From NCBI RefSeq assembly GCF_020042345.1, contig NZ_CP083387.1:124001-188000 (forward strand): a stretch of 64,000 nt of DNA, given 5' to 3'. Below are positions 18,790 through 27,921 of the stretch, piece by piece. Source of the stretch: Arachidicoccus terrestris. Lineage in GTDB: Bacteria; Bacteroidota; Bacteroidia; Chitinophagales; Chitinophagaceae. The translations under genes and the position numbers were made by a program. Positions within the stretch are counted from its first letter, which is position 1; the number at the start of each line of letters is the position of its first letter. The notes below the pieces were generated by a model. The model worked only from the letters and a program-made list of their open reading frames with translations, did not search any database and was not told the DNA's origin.

Positions 18790-19932
18790 TTAAAGTTTTA
18801 AAAAAATACGTTTTTTATACAAAAAGTAAAGAAACCCAAATTGAATAATAGCCACTCCCGTCCACAATAATGCTTCATGAAATCTTTCGGGCGCCAGATG
18901 CATCAGTCCGCCAAATATTGCTTCGGAGGTGTATTTAAAGTTAATGATTCCATGGGAGGCCATATAAATTAATATGGAATTCATGCCGAGCCAGATAAAT
19001 GGCCTGCACCACAATTGCCATTTGAGAACATCAATTATCAAATAAAACACACCCAGCAAAAGTAAGCTACAGCCGGCGCAAAATACCACAAATGAACTGG
19101 TCCAGATATTTTTATTGATCGGGAACCATATATTCCATAAAAGCCCGAGCAGTAAACAGATCACACCCGCGCCCAGCAACAATATCGCCTTTTTCACAGG
19201 CGTAAATGCAGGATTACCGTTTCTAAGAAACCGTCCCGTAAAAACGCCAAGCAAAGCCGTACCTATTGCAGGAATGGTAGAAAGATAGCCTTCAGGATCA
19301 TAGTCACCTCTTAACACCAGTCCAGGCAAAAACTGGCGGTCCAGATAACCGGACAAATTACCTTCCGGCGTCAGTACACCGGCCCCGAAACCGGGAACTG
19401 GCACCCAGGACATCAGCGCCCAATATCCCAATAAAAGCACAAAGAGCCAGATAAGCTGTTTTCTGAATGAGCAGTTCAAATAGATGATAGCGGCAAAAAA
19501 AAGGCTAAGGGAAATTCTACCCAGAACGCTGGCAAATCTTGTCTCGGCATAGCCGGGAAGCGCTAATGCGCCATTTACGACCATCCCCAGCAAAATCAAG
19601 GCAACACATCTGATGATAAGCGGCCGATATAGCTTTTGTTTTTGTTTCTTCCTTGCAAGTCCCTCCAGGTGATCCAGCTTTTTGCCAAACGAAAACGGCA
19701 TGGCAATTCCGGCGATGAAGATAAACAGCGGGAAAATCAGGTCATACATCGTAAATCCGTTCCAGGTGGTATGGTGGAGTTGCCTGCTTACACCTTCAAA
19801 AAAGGGTAGATGGGTGGCATTCGCCAGCCCATGAAAAATCCCCTCACCACTAACGATCCAGAACATATCAAAGCCTCTTAACGCATCCAGAGAAGTCAGT
19901 CTCTTAGATGGCAGTGTCTTATCTGACAGCAT
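18790..19932 (-). CDS. DUF5009/HGSNAT-like membrane acyltransferase-family protein
   Basis: This polytopic inner-membrane protein (380 aa, about ten hydrophobic helices) carries the family opening RLTSLDALRGFDMFWIVSGE and the MYDLIFPLFIFIAGIAMPFS segment shared with heparan-alpha-glucosaminide N-acetyltransferase and NagX-type proteins. Relatives move an acetyl group across a membrane to amino sugars, or sit in GlcNAc utilisation loci. The reaction here is inferred. It is convergent with the second SusCD operon, separated by the DUF5670 gene, and is a plausible accessory function for an amino-sugar glycan. Confidence 0.83.
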   Translation of the reverse strand: MLSDKTLPSKRLTSLDALRGFDMFWIVSGEGIFHGLANATHLPFFEGVSRQLHHTTWNGFTMYDLIFPLFIFIAGIAMPFSFGKKLDHLEGLARKKQKQKLYRPLIIRCVALILLGMVVNGALALPGYAETRFASVLGRISLSLFFAAIIYLNCSFRKQLIWLFVLLLGYWALMSWVPVPGFGAGVLTPEGNLSGYLDRQFLPGLVLRGDYDPEGYLSTIPAIGTALLGVFTGRFLRNGNPAFTPVKKAILLLGAGVICLLLGLLWNIWFPINKNIWTSSFVVFCAGCSLLLLGVFYLIIDVLKWQLWCRPFIWLGMNSILIYMASHGIINFKYTSEAIFGGLMHLAPERFHEALLWTGVAIIQFGFLYFLYKKRIFLKL

Positions 19933-20643
19933 ACACTATATATTTGGCATTAAAACAATGACAATACATAAACAAAAAACACCATTAAATAAGGATTCTT
20001 CTGACCATCGTCTTCATAAGCAACTTTCTTCGAACCATTATATATAAGCTACCTTTCACTGCAAACGCCCCGTTACTTATACATACGACTCTTGCTCAGC
20101 ATTGTATTGCATCGCCCAATCGGCGGCCGCTAATCATCTCAATATGAAGAATCACAAACCTTATCTACCCTGCATCTTTAAAGTCAGTTTTGAGCATTTC
20201 CGTCTCTCTTATTACCGACATTAATTGAATGCGTCATCTAATTTAAGGAAAAATGAAATATAAAACATAATTTATTTTATGTCTTCCCGAATAAACATCG
20301 TTACGATCAGACGTTCTTGTAATAAAGTATAATGATTCAAACAGTCATTAGCAGCCAATGTAAGAACCGTATGATCTCAAAACACCGGAGATAATACCCT
20401 TAACCTAAACTCTAAGCAAGACCGCTCAAATATCCTGATTTTTCCGTTGTCATCAAGCACGGTCCTGCCCGACTTGCCCTTCTCCCCTTTTTTTCGGAAT
20501 CTGACATCCAGGATAGCTTGTCAAAACTGCTCTAATATTTTCAGAATCAGAATTATAGTAACGCAAAAAAAAAGCACAAATCAACCAACCAAAATGTATG
20601 ACCAAATATCTTTCTATTCTTCATGCCGTTTCTGATAGTTTTT
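19933..20643. other. Long divergent intergenic region without a recognised gene
   Basis: About 700 bp between the DUF5009 gene and the aminotransferase leader hold no open frame with protein-like content in either direction. One open frame of 62 codons at 20447-20635 looks random (serine/phenylalanine/isoleucine-rich, no family pattern). The tract 20230-20290 is strongly AT-rich. Promoters for both flanking genes must lie here or in the next element. Confidence 0.5.
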
Positions 20644-20677
20644 CTACTTTTGGAATCATTATCAATGATTAAAGTAG
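20644..20677 (+). promoter_or_regulatory. Inverted repeat overlapping a -7-like box upstream of the aminotransferase
   Basis: CTACTTT pairs with AAAGTAG, and inside it AATCATT pairs with AATGATT, leaving a 3-nt bulge and a 3-nt loop. TACTTTTG (20645-20652) matches TAnnTTTG. The overlap suggests an operator or a leader hairpin controlling the gene that starts at 20730. Confidence 0.4.
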
Positions 20678-20729
20678 AGATGCTGTCAAAAATAAAGCGT
20701 ACCTGCCTGTCAAGTTAAAATAGCGAATT

Positions 20730-21938
20730 ATGGCACTTCATTTGGCCCATAGAATGGCCCAGATCAAAGAATCGGAGATCCGGGAAATATTAAAAGTCAC
20801 CCAACAACCCAACATCATCTCATTTGCCGGCGGACTGCCTGCACCTGAGCTCTTCCCTATTGAAGCGATTGACAAAGTACAACATCTGGTGCTTCAGGAG
20901 TCCGGCACCACTGCATTACAGTACACCACAACGGAAGGTTTTGCTCTTTTACGCAGCTGGATCGCCAAGCGCATGAATAGCCGCCTGGGCACCTCATTTG
21001 ACCAAGATAACATTCTGATTACACACGGTTCCCAACAGGGACTGGACCTCTCCGGAAAGGTTTTTCTAAATGAAGGTGACGTTGTTCTGTGTGAAAGCCC
21101 CACTTATCTGGCCGCTATTTCCGCGTTCAAGGCCTATGGCTGCCGGTTTATAGAAATCCCTACGGATGAAAATGGCATGGACATGGAAGTCCTGGAGCAA
21201 ACATTAAAAGGGACGCCTCATATCAAACTGATCTATGTAATCCCCACTTTTCAGAACCCGACCGGCAAAACCTGGAATCTGGAAAAGCGCAGGCGGCTGG
21301 CAGCACTGGCGACTGAATTTAATGTTGCCGTTATTGAAGATAACCCCTACGGAGAATTGCGATTTGAAGGCGAAGATCTGCCCTCTATTAAATCCTTTGA
21401 CAAAACGGGACAGGTTTTATGCACAGGCAGCTTCTCCAAAATCTTTTGCCCCGGCTTCAGAATTGGCTGGATCGCGGGCGACAAAAACCTGATCCGCAAA
21501 TATGTTCTTATTAAACAGGGAACTGATCTGCAATGCAATACCGTTGCCCAAATGGTGATTGCCAAATATCTGGCGTTATATGATATTGACGAGCATATTC
21601 AGAAAATTAAAACGCTTTATAAAGATCGTAGAGATGTGACCCTTCAGGCGCTGGAAAAATACTTCCCGGACAGCGTTCAGTTCACCCGACCCGAGGGTGG
21701 CCTGTTCACATGGATGGAACTGCCTGAAGGGACCTCCGCCAGGGAACTGCTGTTACGTAGTCTGGAAAAAAAGATCGCCTTTGTTCCTGGAGGGTCCTTC
21801 TATCCTAATAACCCCAAAGAAAATACCTTAAGGCTTAACTATTCGAACATGCCTGAAAACAGAATTCAGGAAGGCCTGACAATACTCGGCCAGCTCGTTA
21901 AAGACTATTTGAAAGACGGGGCTGAAAAAATGAGCTGA
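20730..21938 (+). CDS. PLP-dependent class I/II aminotransferase (2-aminoadipate-transaminase-like)
   Basis: This cytoplasmic aminotransferase (402 aa) belongs to the group of LysN/ARO8 and MocR-catalytic-type enzymes. Visible features are PNIISFAGGLPAPELFP at the N-terminus, TQGS-equivalent THGSQQGLDL, PTFQNPTGKTW, and the PLP lysine in GSFSKIFCPGFRIGW at about residue 237. The C-terminal arginine is in NTLRLNYSNMPENRI. These fit broad-specificity transamination of aromatic or branched amino acids, or of 2-aminoadipate. The exact substrate cannot be told. It is monocistronic and convergent with the antiporter gene. Confidence 0.88.
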   Translation: MALHLAHRMAQIKESEIREILKVTQQPNIISFAGGLPAPELFPIEAIDKVQHLVLQESGTTALQYTTTEGFALLRSWIAKRMNSRLGTSFDQDNILITHGSQQGLDLSGKVFLNEGDVVLCESPTYLAAISAFKAYGCRFIEIPTDENGMDMEVLEQTLKGTPHIKLIYVIPTFQNPTGKTWNLEKRRRLAALATEFNVAVIEDNPYGELRFEGEDLPSIKSFDKTGQVLCTGSFSKIFCPGFRIGWIAGDKNLIRKYVLIKQGTDLQCNTVAQMVIAKYLALYDIDEHIQKIKTLYKDRRDVTLQALEKYFPDSVQFTRPEGGLFTWMELPEGTSARELLLRSLEKKIAFVPGGSFYPNNPKENTLRLNYSNMPENRIQEGLTILGQLVKDYLKDGAEKMS

Positions 21939-22112
21939 AGGGCAAGCCTGGCAAACATCGGACGAGCTATTCAATATCGCATTATAAAAAACCGAATGAA
22001 AGACCGTATTTAAAAGTGTTTCTACGACTTTATTGTATGTAGACAGCAGGCAACCGTACCTGCTCTTTTGCAAACGGCAGTCGGCCGCTAGCCAGGCAAG
22101 CGGAAAAAATCA

Positions 22113-23687
22113 TTACAAATGCTTCAGTTTTTCCTCCTCAATATCTATTCGATGTAGGTGTTTTCTTATCACATCTTCATCCAAACTTTTGTCTATTTCA
22201 TTTTTAGCCAATAGCCATAGCCTTTGTTGGGCCAGTAGGTCGGCATACACCTCTTTTATGTCCACCGAAATAGAAGACTCCGTATCCCCTATTTCTTTGT
22301 TTTTCCATTTACTGGTTAACTGGTACAAAAATGGATGGGTCTGCGTTTGTGATGTATAGTTTTCCGAGACATATTGCAAGGATCTTGTTGCCAGTTCTTT
22401 TTCTATCAAATCGTCGGCCTGCGCTTCGGGGATATAATCTTTAAAATCAGGCAGCTTTATTTTCCGGATTAGATGTGGCAATGTTAACCCCTGCAACAAA
22501 AGCGTGCATAGGATAACAATAAAAGTTATAAACAAAATTAAATTCCGCTCGGGAAATTCAGTTCCGTCTTTTAGGTAAACGGGTATGGATAAGGCCGCTG
22601 CCAGCGAAACCACTCCCCGCATTCCGGCCCATCCCAGCACCAATGGTCCCTTAAGGCCCGGATTGCGGCTATCCGCAACGGTAATGAAATTTCGCATCAC
22701 CAGCGTTACGACAACTGCTCCATAGGCGGCTAATATTCTGCCGAGTATCAGTACGGCGGTAATCAGCAAACCATATCCAATTGCCGATGAGAACCCAACC
22801 CCTTTTAACCCGGCCGTGATCTGGGGCAAATCAAGGCCGATGAGTAAAAATACCAGGCCATTCAATACGAAAACAAAGCTTTCCCAGACGTTCACACCCC
22901 GTAACCTGGAAGTACCGCTCAAAAAATGATATCGTTTATTAGAAAGCAGCAAGCCGCCGCTTACCACCGCCAAAACGCCTGAACTATGTACTTCCTCCGC
23001 CATCATATACATGATATAGGGCGTAACAATGCTTAAGACAATATCCATATTGGCATCCGTGGGTAAGAACCTTTGTATTTTCATAATGATCCAGCCTATC
23101 AATAAACCAATACCTGTACCGCCTATCAGCATCCATGCAAAACTAAGTGCTGCATGATACCAGACAAATTGCCCGGTCGCCACTGCAACCAGCGCAAATC
23201 GGAATATAATAAGAGAGGACGCATCATTGAGCAAGCTTTCTCCCTCTAATATGGACGACACCCGCTTCGGCACCTTTACAAACTTCAAAATAGCACCGGC
23301 GCTGACCGCATCGGGCGGAGAGACAATACCGCCCAATAAAAAGCCTAAAGCCAGTGAAAACCCGGGGATAAAGGCGTTGGCTACAAAGGCAACGGATAGT
23401 GCCGTCAGAAATACGACGACAAAAGCAAAGCTGCAAATGATGCGCCTCCATTTCCAGAGTTCTTTCCATGAAATTGACCAGGACGCTTCATATAACAATG
23501 GCGGCAGGAAAATGACAAAGATAAGTTCAGGCGAAACATGTATGGCAGGTATCCCTGGTATCAGGCTCATAATCAGTCCCGCGACCACGAGTAACACAGG
23601 ATAAGCTATCCTGATTCTATTTGCCAGCATTATTAAAAACACGATCACGATAACAAGAGCGAGCAGATAAGGAAAATACGCTAACAT
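22113..23687 (-). CDS. CPA1-family Na+/H+ antiporter
   Basis: This is an inner-membrane cation/proton antiporter of 524 aa with about twelve hydrophobic helices. The family signature is clear: GGIVSPPDAVSAGAILKFVK (the PDA-type ion-site motif), then SILEGESLLNDASSLIIFRF, then GWAGMRGVVSLAAALSIP. A cytoplasmic tail of about 110 residues, rich in charged amino acids, follows the last helix. It probably exports Na+ (or K+) in exchange for protons for pH and salt homeostasis. It is a single gene, convergent with the aminotransferase. Confidence 0.93.
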   Translation of the reverse strand: MLAYFPYLLALVIVIVFLIMLANRIRIAYPVLLVVAGLIMSLIPGIPAIHVSPELIFVIFLPPLLYEASWSISWKELWKWRRIICSFAFVVVFLTALSVAFVANAFIPGFSLALGFLLGGIVSPPDAVSAGAILKFVKVPKRVSSILEGESLLNDASSLIIFRFALVAVATGQFVWYHAALSFAWMLIGGTGIGLLIGWIIMKIQRFLPTDANMDIVLSIVTPYIMYMMAEEVHSSGVLAVVSGGLLLSNKRYHFLSGTSRLRGVNVWESFVFVLNGLVFLLIGLDLPQITAGLKGVGFSSAIGYGLLITAVLILGRILAAYGAVVVTLVMRNFITVADSRNPGLKGPLVLGWAGMRGVVSLAAALSIPVYLKDGTEFPERNLILFITFIVILCTLLLQGLTLPHLIRKIKLPDFKDYIPEAQADDLIEKELATRSLQYVSENYTSQTQTHPFLYQLTSKWKNKEIGDTESSISVDIKEVYADLLAQQRLWLLAKNEIDKSLDEDVIRKHLHRIDIEEEKLKHL

Positions 23688-23902
23688 AAGGTATAATTAT
23701 TTATTCAAATTTTTATAAACCTTTTCCTGAGCAATATTAATTATTGCGGATTGTATACATGGAAATGCCAACACACCTGTTTGCTTCTTTATCAAAAAAA
23801 TAGCCATCAATATGTTTGCCTAAAGATGGGCCTTTTATTAAATCATAATGGAACAAGATCGCCAGCCTCCCACGGCAAGTTTCCACACCCCGGATCCTAT
23901 AA

Positions 23903-24064
23903 TTAGGCGTCAACATTGTCCGGTTTCACAAGATCTTCCATCATATGACGCCTCAGCAATACAAATCTAAACAATTTCGGATTCCCCTGACAATATAAGG
24001 CAGGCAAACCGTAATAATAATCTTTATAAACCTGAACCAGCTGATCATTCAGAAATTTGTCCAT
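23903..24064 (-). other. Unidentified 53-codon open frame, possible gene remnant
   Basis: The frame begins with ATG at 24064 and reads through aromatic-rich, protein-like sequence (VYKDYYYGLPALY, then FRFVLLRRHMMEDL) to a stop at 23903. The upstream frame is closed 13 codons before the ATG, so any gene here is short or broken. It lies opposite the start of an aldo/keto reductase remnant. I do not recognise a family, and it may be chance. Confidence 0.25.
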
Positions 24065-24218
24065 CAAGGCGCTGCTGCATAAACATTCCTTATGCTACAG
24101 AAAGGCTGAAAAAAGAATCCTTCCACTTTTGGAAGCACTGGCGGTTGGCTTTGTAACGGTCAGTCCACTGAGCAAAGAGCTTTTGACAGGAGCCACTGAT
24201 GAAAATACTCAACTTTAA
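24055..24218 (+). pseudogene. Aldo/keto reductase remnant (internal fragment)
   Basis: In one plus-strand frame the sequence reads AEKRILPLLEALAVGF, then VTVSPLSKELLTGATDENT, then stops at 24216-24218. This matches the aldo/keto reductase pattern P-E-x-E-I-L-P-x-L-E-E-L-G-I-G-F-V-P-F-S-P-L-G-K-G-x-L-T-G. Nothing before about 24055 or after the stop continues the enzyme, so only about 50 codons survive. It immediately precedes the GH97 gene and explains why the open frame of that gene seems to extend upstream to 24199. Confidence 0.62.
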
Positions 24219-24312
24219 TTGCATTGTTAATAAACAGATGCTCTGCGGGATTTACCTTATTTTCATAGGGATTAAAATTTTTACATCTTCATCTATCAAA
24301 CATTTCGACCCC

Positions 24313-26235
24313 ATGCGGCATCTGTTACGAAAATCCGGCAAAGCGAATAAATGGCTCCTCTTGTCTGCTGTCCCCTACATATTAGTCAGCCTGTTCATGG
24401 CAGGCAAGGCATTCTCGCTGCATGCCCAGACTGTCAACCAGCTAAGTAGCCCCGACGGTCATATCTCTATGCAACTGTCCACGCGGCAAAACGAGTTACA
24501 TTATTCCGTGAAGTTTAAAAGTCAGCAACTCGCTGAAGGCAATATCGGATTTGCATCGGGAGACAACGCGGACGTTGTTTATGGGCAGCAGGTGAAGTCG
24601 GTGACCTTAATCAATGCTCAAAAGAAGCAGCAGCGCAGACTGACTACCAGAGGCAATCATAATACGGCGACCATCATTAAAAACCAGTACAACTTTAAAA
24701 TTACTTCCAAGGACGGAAAAACGGATTTCTGGTTAGCGGTCAACCTGTATGATAACGGCGTCGCCTACAGGTACAGTGTCCTGCCGGAGGGCCGGGCGCT
24801 TACCAGAGAAATGAGCCATATTTCCCTGCCGGGCACGACAACCCTTTGGTGGCAGGAAGATATACATACGTATGAAGGTAATTACAGGTCCGCCCTATTC
24901 AGCCAGTTAGGGGACAGCCTTCAGCTGGGCATGCCACTGACCTTACAGTATAAAAACGGCCTCTACGGCGCGCTTATGGAAGCCAATATATTTGGGTTCG
25001 CAGGCAGTCATTTCAGCCATTATAAAAATGACAGAACCCTGGAATATACGCTGGCCGGCCCCGTACAGCCGGGCAACCGGGACACGCTGCATAGTGGATG
25101 GCAGATCATGGCTATTTCCAATACACTGAACGGCTTAGTGAATAACGATATTGTCCGTGATGTCAGCGCCGCACCTGACAGGCAATTATTCCCTGACGGG
25201 GAGTATACGTCCTGGATCAGGCCGGGTCAGAGTATCTGGACGTGGATGAGTAAGAAAAGAGATGTTACGCCTGAAAATATCAGGCGATTTACTGATTTTG
25301 CGGCAACCCTTAAGATCCCTTATAACCTGGTGGATGATGGCTGGGTGACATGGAGCGCCGCAGGAAAAGATCACTGGCAGCTCTTGAAAGAACAGATCGA
25401 CTACGCCAAAAACAAAGGCGTGGGTATCTGGGTGTGGCAGGCCTATCCACCTCATAATGGCACACCGGGGCTAAAAGACACGGCTTATATGCATGCATTC
25501 TTTGAAAAATGTGCCAGTTTGGGTGTCAAAGGCATGAAAATAGACTTCATCAATGCGGAGACGCAGGAGAAAATTGCATTTTATGAACGCGTGGCGAGAG
25601 CAGCCGCCCGGTACCATCTGATGGTAGACTTTCACGGTGCCAATAAGGGTACCGGCATGGAATACACCTTTCCGAATGTCTTGTCTCAGGAAGGCGTAAG
25701 AGGCCTGGAACAAAAAGACAATGAACACTGGCCCTATCTCAATACCGTGCTGCCGTTTACCAGGTATCTTTGTGGCCCGGCAGACTACACCCCCGTCAGC
25801 TTTGAGCCCTATGCTTCTTCCACCACGATGGCGCACCAGGTGGCCACGGCTGCGATTTTCACCTCTCCGTTTTTATGCCTGGGTGCGGATCCGGGGGACT
25901 TAAGCAAGAGCATCGCACTGCCCTTCGTCAAGCAGATTCCCGCCACCTGGGACGAAACCATTGTGCTAAAAGAAAGTAAGATAGGCGAGATAGCTGCCTT
26001 TGCCCGAAGAAAGGGCACTACCTGGTATCTGGCTGTCATCAACGGCGACGGCTCCCATACAGCGGATATAGACCTTTCTTTTCTGGGCGGAAAAAAATAT
26101 ACGCTGACGGCCCTTACCGATAAGCCAAACGCAAGAGAAGGTCAGGTCACCGTACAGAAAAAAGTGAAAAAGAATACGACCCTACACGTAAACATGCCTT
26201 CCGGAGGCGGGTACCTGGGTATCTTTAAAAGATAA
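24313..26235 (+). CDS. Glycoside hydrolase family 97 (alpha-glucosidase/alpha-galactosidase)
   Basis: The ATG at 24313 gives a basic N-terminus, a hydrophobic signal segment ending near LHAQ, and 640 aa. An upstream ATG at 24199 lies in pseudogene sequence. The N-terminal GH97 beta-sandwich starts at LSSPDGHISMQLSTRQ. The catalytic barrel has SIWTWMS, VDDGWVTW, GVGIWVWQAYPPH and GMKIDFINAE, then FHGANKGTGMEYTFPNVLSQE. A C-terminal beta domain ends at GGGYLGIFKR. In this family an Asp at the K-x-D-F position is associated with retaining members and inverting SusB-type enzymes use Glu bases, so the KIDF Asp suggests a retaining enzyme; this is inference. It acts in the periplasm. It is convergent with the third PUL operon, sharing a bidirectional terminator. 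Confidence 0.92.
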   Translation: MRHLLRKSGKANKWLLLSAVPYILVSLFMAGKAFSLHAQTVNQLSSPDGHISMQLSTRQNELHYSVKFKSQQLAEGNIGFASGDNADVVYGQQVKSVTLINAQKKQQRRLTTRGNHNTATIIKNQYNFKITSKDGKTDFWLAVNLYDNGVAYRYSVLPEGRALTREMSHISLPGTTTLWWQEDIHTYEGNYRSALFSQLGDSLQLGMPLTLQYKNGLYGALMEANIFGFAGSHFSHYKNDRTLEYTLAGPVQPGNRDTLHSGWQIMAISNTLNGLVNNDIVRDVSAAPDRQLFPDGEYTSWIRPGQSIWTWMSKKRDVTPENIRRFTDFAATLKIPYNLVDDGWVTWSAAGKDHWQLLKEQIDYAKNKGVGIWVWQAYPPHNGTPGLKDTAYMHAFFEKCASLGVKGMKIDFINAETQEKIAFYERVARAAARYHLMVDFHGANKGTGMEYTFPNVLSQEGVRGLEQKDNEHWPYLNTVLPFTRYLCGPADYTPVSFEPYASSTTMAHQVATAAIFTSPFLCLGADPGDLSKSIALPFVKQIPATWDETIVLKESKIGEIAAFARRKGTTWYLAVINGDGSHTADIDLSFLGGKKYTLTALTDKPNAREGQVTVQKKVKKNTTLHVNMPSGGGYLGIFKR

Positions 26236-26274
26236 TGCATCAGGCAGGCAGTTCAACTTAAAGAATCTGCAAAG

Positions 26275-26323
26275 AAAAATCCCCCTGAGACAGCTTACTA
26301 AAAAGCCTCAGGGGGATTTTTTT
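26275..26323. terminator. Strong bidirectional terminator between GH97 and the TlpA-like gene
   Basis: AAAAATCCCCCTGAG (26275-26289) pairs with CTCAGGGGGATTTTT (26307-26321), with T-runs on both strands. It serves the two convergent genes. Confidence 0.9.
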
Positions 26324-26360
26324 GCCATACACCTATGGTGGGGCGGCTGTTCATCTGATC

Positions 26361-27878
26361 CTAACCCTTGCGGGCCAGCTCGATCATAGCGGAAATTTCC
26401 TCAACAGCCGCGTCATTGCCGCCGCCAAAACCGGTAAGCCTGAAACGGATCTTTCCATTGGGGTCGATCACAAACTTCGTGGGAATACCTGTTATACCAT
26501 ATTTCTCTACGACCATATTGTCGCCGCTGACGGCAGGCTTACGGTCAAGCAATACCCTAAAGCTATAGTTATTGGCACTGATAAACTTTTTAACCTGCTG
26601 GTCTGCATCCGGTGTTCTTTCCCAGGTATCTATAAAGAGAAAAACGACATCCTTATCAGTGGCGTATTTATTGACTGCCATTTGCATAGCGGGGAAAGAG
26701 CGCTTGCAGGGACCACACCAGGTCGCCCAAAAATCAAGTATCACCGTTTTACCCAAATAATCTGACAGCTGCACGGTCTTGCCTTCCATATCCTTTAAGG
26801 AAAAATTTTGGGATGGCAGATCCAGCATGGTCTCAGGTAATTCCTTCAGAAACTTTTCATGCAGCTGCTGCATGGCTGTTGCCAGGTAGCTGTCAAAATC
26901 AGGGCCGTCTTTTTTCACCTTGGCATACAGTACTTTTAACTGATCCTTCAGTGCTTCTGAAGCGGCCCCATTGCGTAAAGCTTCATCTCCTATCTCAAAA
27001 GCTTTTTGCTCCTGGCCGGACCGGCTCAGTACCTTCATATAGGTCATATAGCTTTCCGGGGAATGTTCTTTTCTGGCATTAAAAGCCTTTTCAATAATCG
27101 GTAAAGCCTCGGTGAATTTGCCTTCTTTTGTCAGGATGCCGGCGTAACTCTCCAAATAACTGGGATATCCTATGGCTGCAAAGGCTTCGGGGCCTTTGGC
27201 AGCGTGCTGCTCAAAGTAAGGCGCCGCAACGTCTATGGCCTTTTTGTATAGCATTTTGGCTTCATCCAATTGCCCGGCTCTTAGCAACGCGCCCGCGGCG
27301 CCTGCATAACCCTCTCCTTTCCAGAACTTTGTCACTATCTGATCTGCGTAAGATACTGCTTTATCATATTGCCCCGTCTTTATATAGCTGCTGGAGATGG
27401 CGTTTCTGATGTAATCATAAACAATATTTTCCCCCTCATCCAGGACTTTTCCCTGCTGATCTTTTTTCTCCGGCAAGTCGGTCAGTAGCTTTTTAAATAG
27501 CTGCTCCTGCTTAGCAGGATCTGTCTGTTTGTAGATTTCCTCTGCTCTGTTATTGAGGACGGTAAAGCCTTTGGGAAAGGTCTGGATAATTACTTTATTT
27601 AATGAATCCGAACTCTGATCCTGTCCCAGGGATTTCAGATAATAAGCGCCCATCGCCATTTTCTTTTCATTACGGCTACCGGCCAGTGCATAAGCTGTTT
27701 TACGGACACTGTCCCGGTCTGCCGCTGTATTGCTTTTAAGCCAGCCGGTCACTTGCTTTTGAATACTGTCCAGCTCAGCCCTGTCTGCCTGCTTATTTTG
27801 CGCCAGTACGGTGACGCCTGTGCTGCATAATACCGCCGCACAGAAAAGTGTTTTTATTGCGTTATTTTTATTTTGCAT
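26361..27878 (-). CDS. TlpA-like thioredoxin-fold periplasmic protein with helical repeats
   Basis: The 505-aa protein has a signal peptide ending at VLAQ. A long helical region with TPR-like pairs follows (about 60-330). The C-terminal thioredoxin-fold domain (from about 355) has the redox motif WCGPC at Cys388/Cys391 and the cis-proline segment GITGIPTKFVIDPNGKI. It probably reduces or isomerises disulfides in periplasmic or secreted partners. It is the last gene of the minus-strand operon (43 nt after SusD). TlpA-like proteins are frequent passengers of SusCD operons, but their role there is not settled. Confidence 0.87.
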   Translation of the reverse strand: MQNKNNAIKTLFCAAVLCSTGVTVLAQNKQADRAELDSIQKQVTGWLKSNTAADRDSVRKTAYALAGSRNEKKMAMGAYYLKSLGQDQSSDSLNKVIIQTFPKGFTVLNNRAEEIYKQTDPAKQEQLFKKLLTDLPEKKDQQGKVLDEGENIVYDYIRNAISSSYIKTGQYDKAVSYADQIVTKFWKGEGYAGAAGALLRAGQLDEAKMLYKKAIDVAAPYFEQHAAKGPEAFAAIGYPSYLESYAGILTKEGKFTEALPIIEKAFNARKEHSPESYMTYMKVLSRSGQEQKAFEIGDEALRNGAASEALKDQLKVLYAKVKKDGPDFDSYLATAMQQLHEKFLKELPETMLDLPSQNFSLKDMEGKTVQLSDYLGKTVILDFWATWCGPCKRSFPAMQMAVNKYATDKDVVFLFIDTWERTPDADQQVKKFISANNYSFRVLLDRKPAVSGDNMVVEKYGITGIPTKFVIDPNGKIRFRLTGFGGGNDAAVEEISAMIELARKG

Positions 27879-27921
27879 AATGGATGCGTTTTATTATAAG
27901 TTTTAGGTAATAAAATTCAGA

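Noticed and set aside
20447-20635. 62-codon plus-strand frame upstream of the aminotransferase
   Set aside because: Low-complexity serine/phenylalanine/isoleucine content, no family signature, overlaps the likely regulatory region.
24199-24312. Longer GH97 start at 24199
   Set aside because: The extra sequence overlaps the aldo/keto reductase remnant and precedes a good signal peptide starting at 24313.
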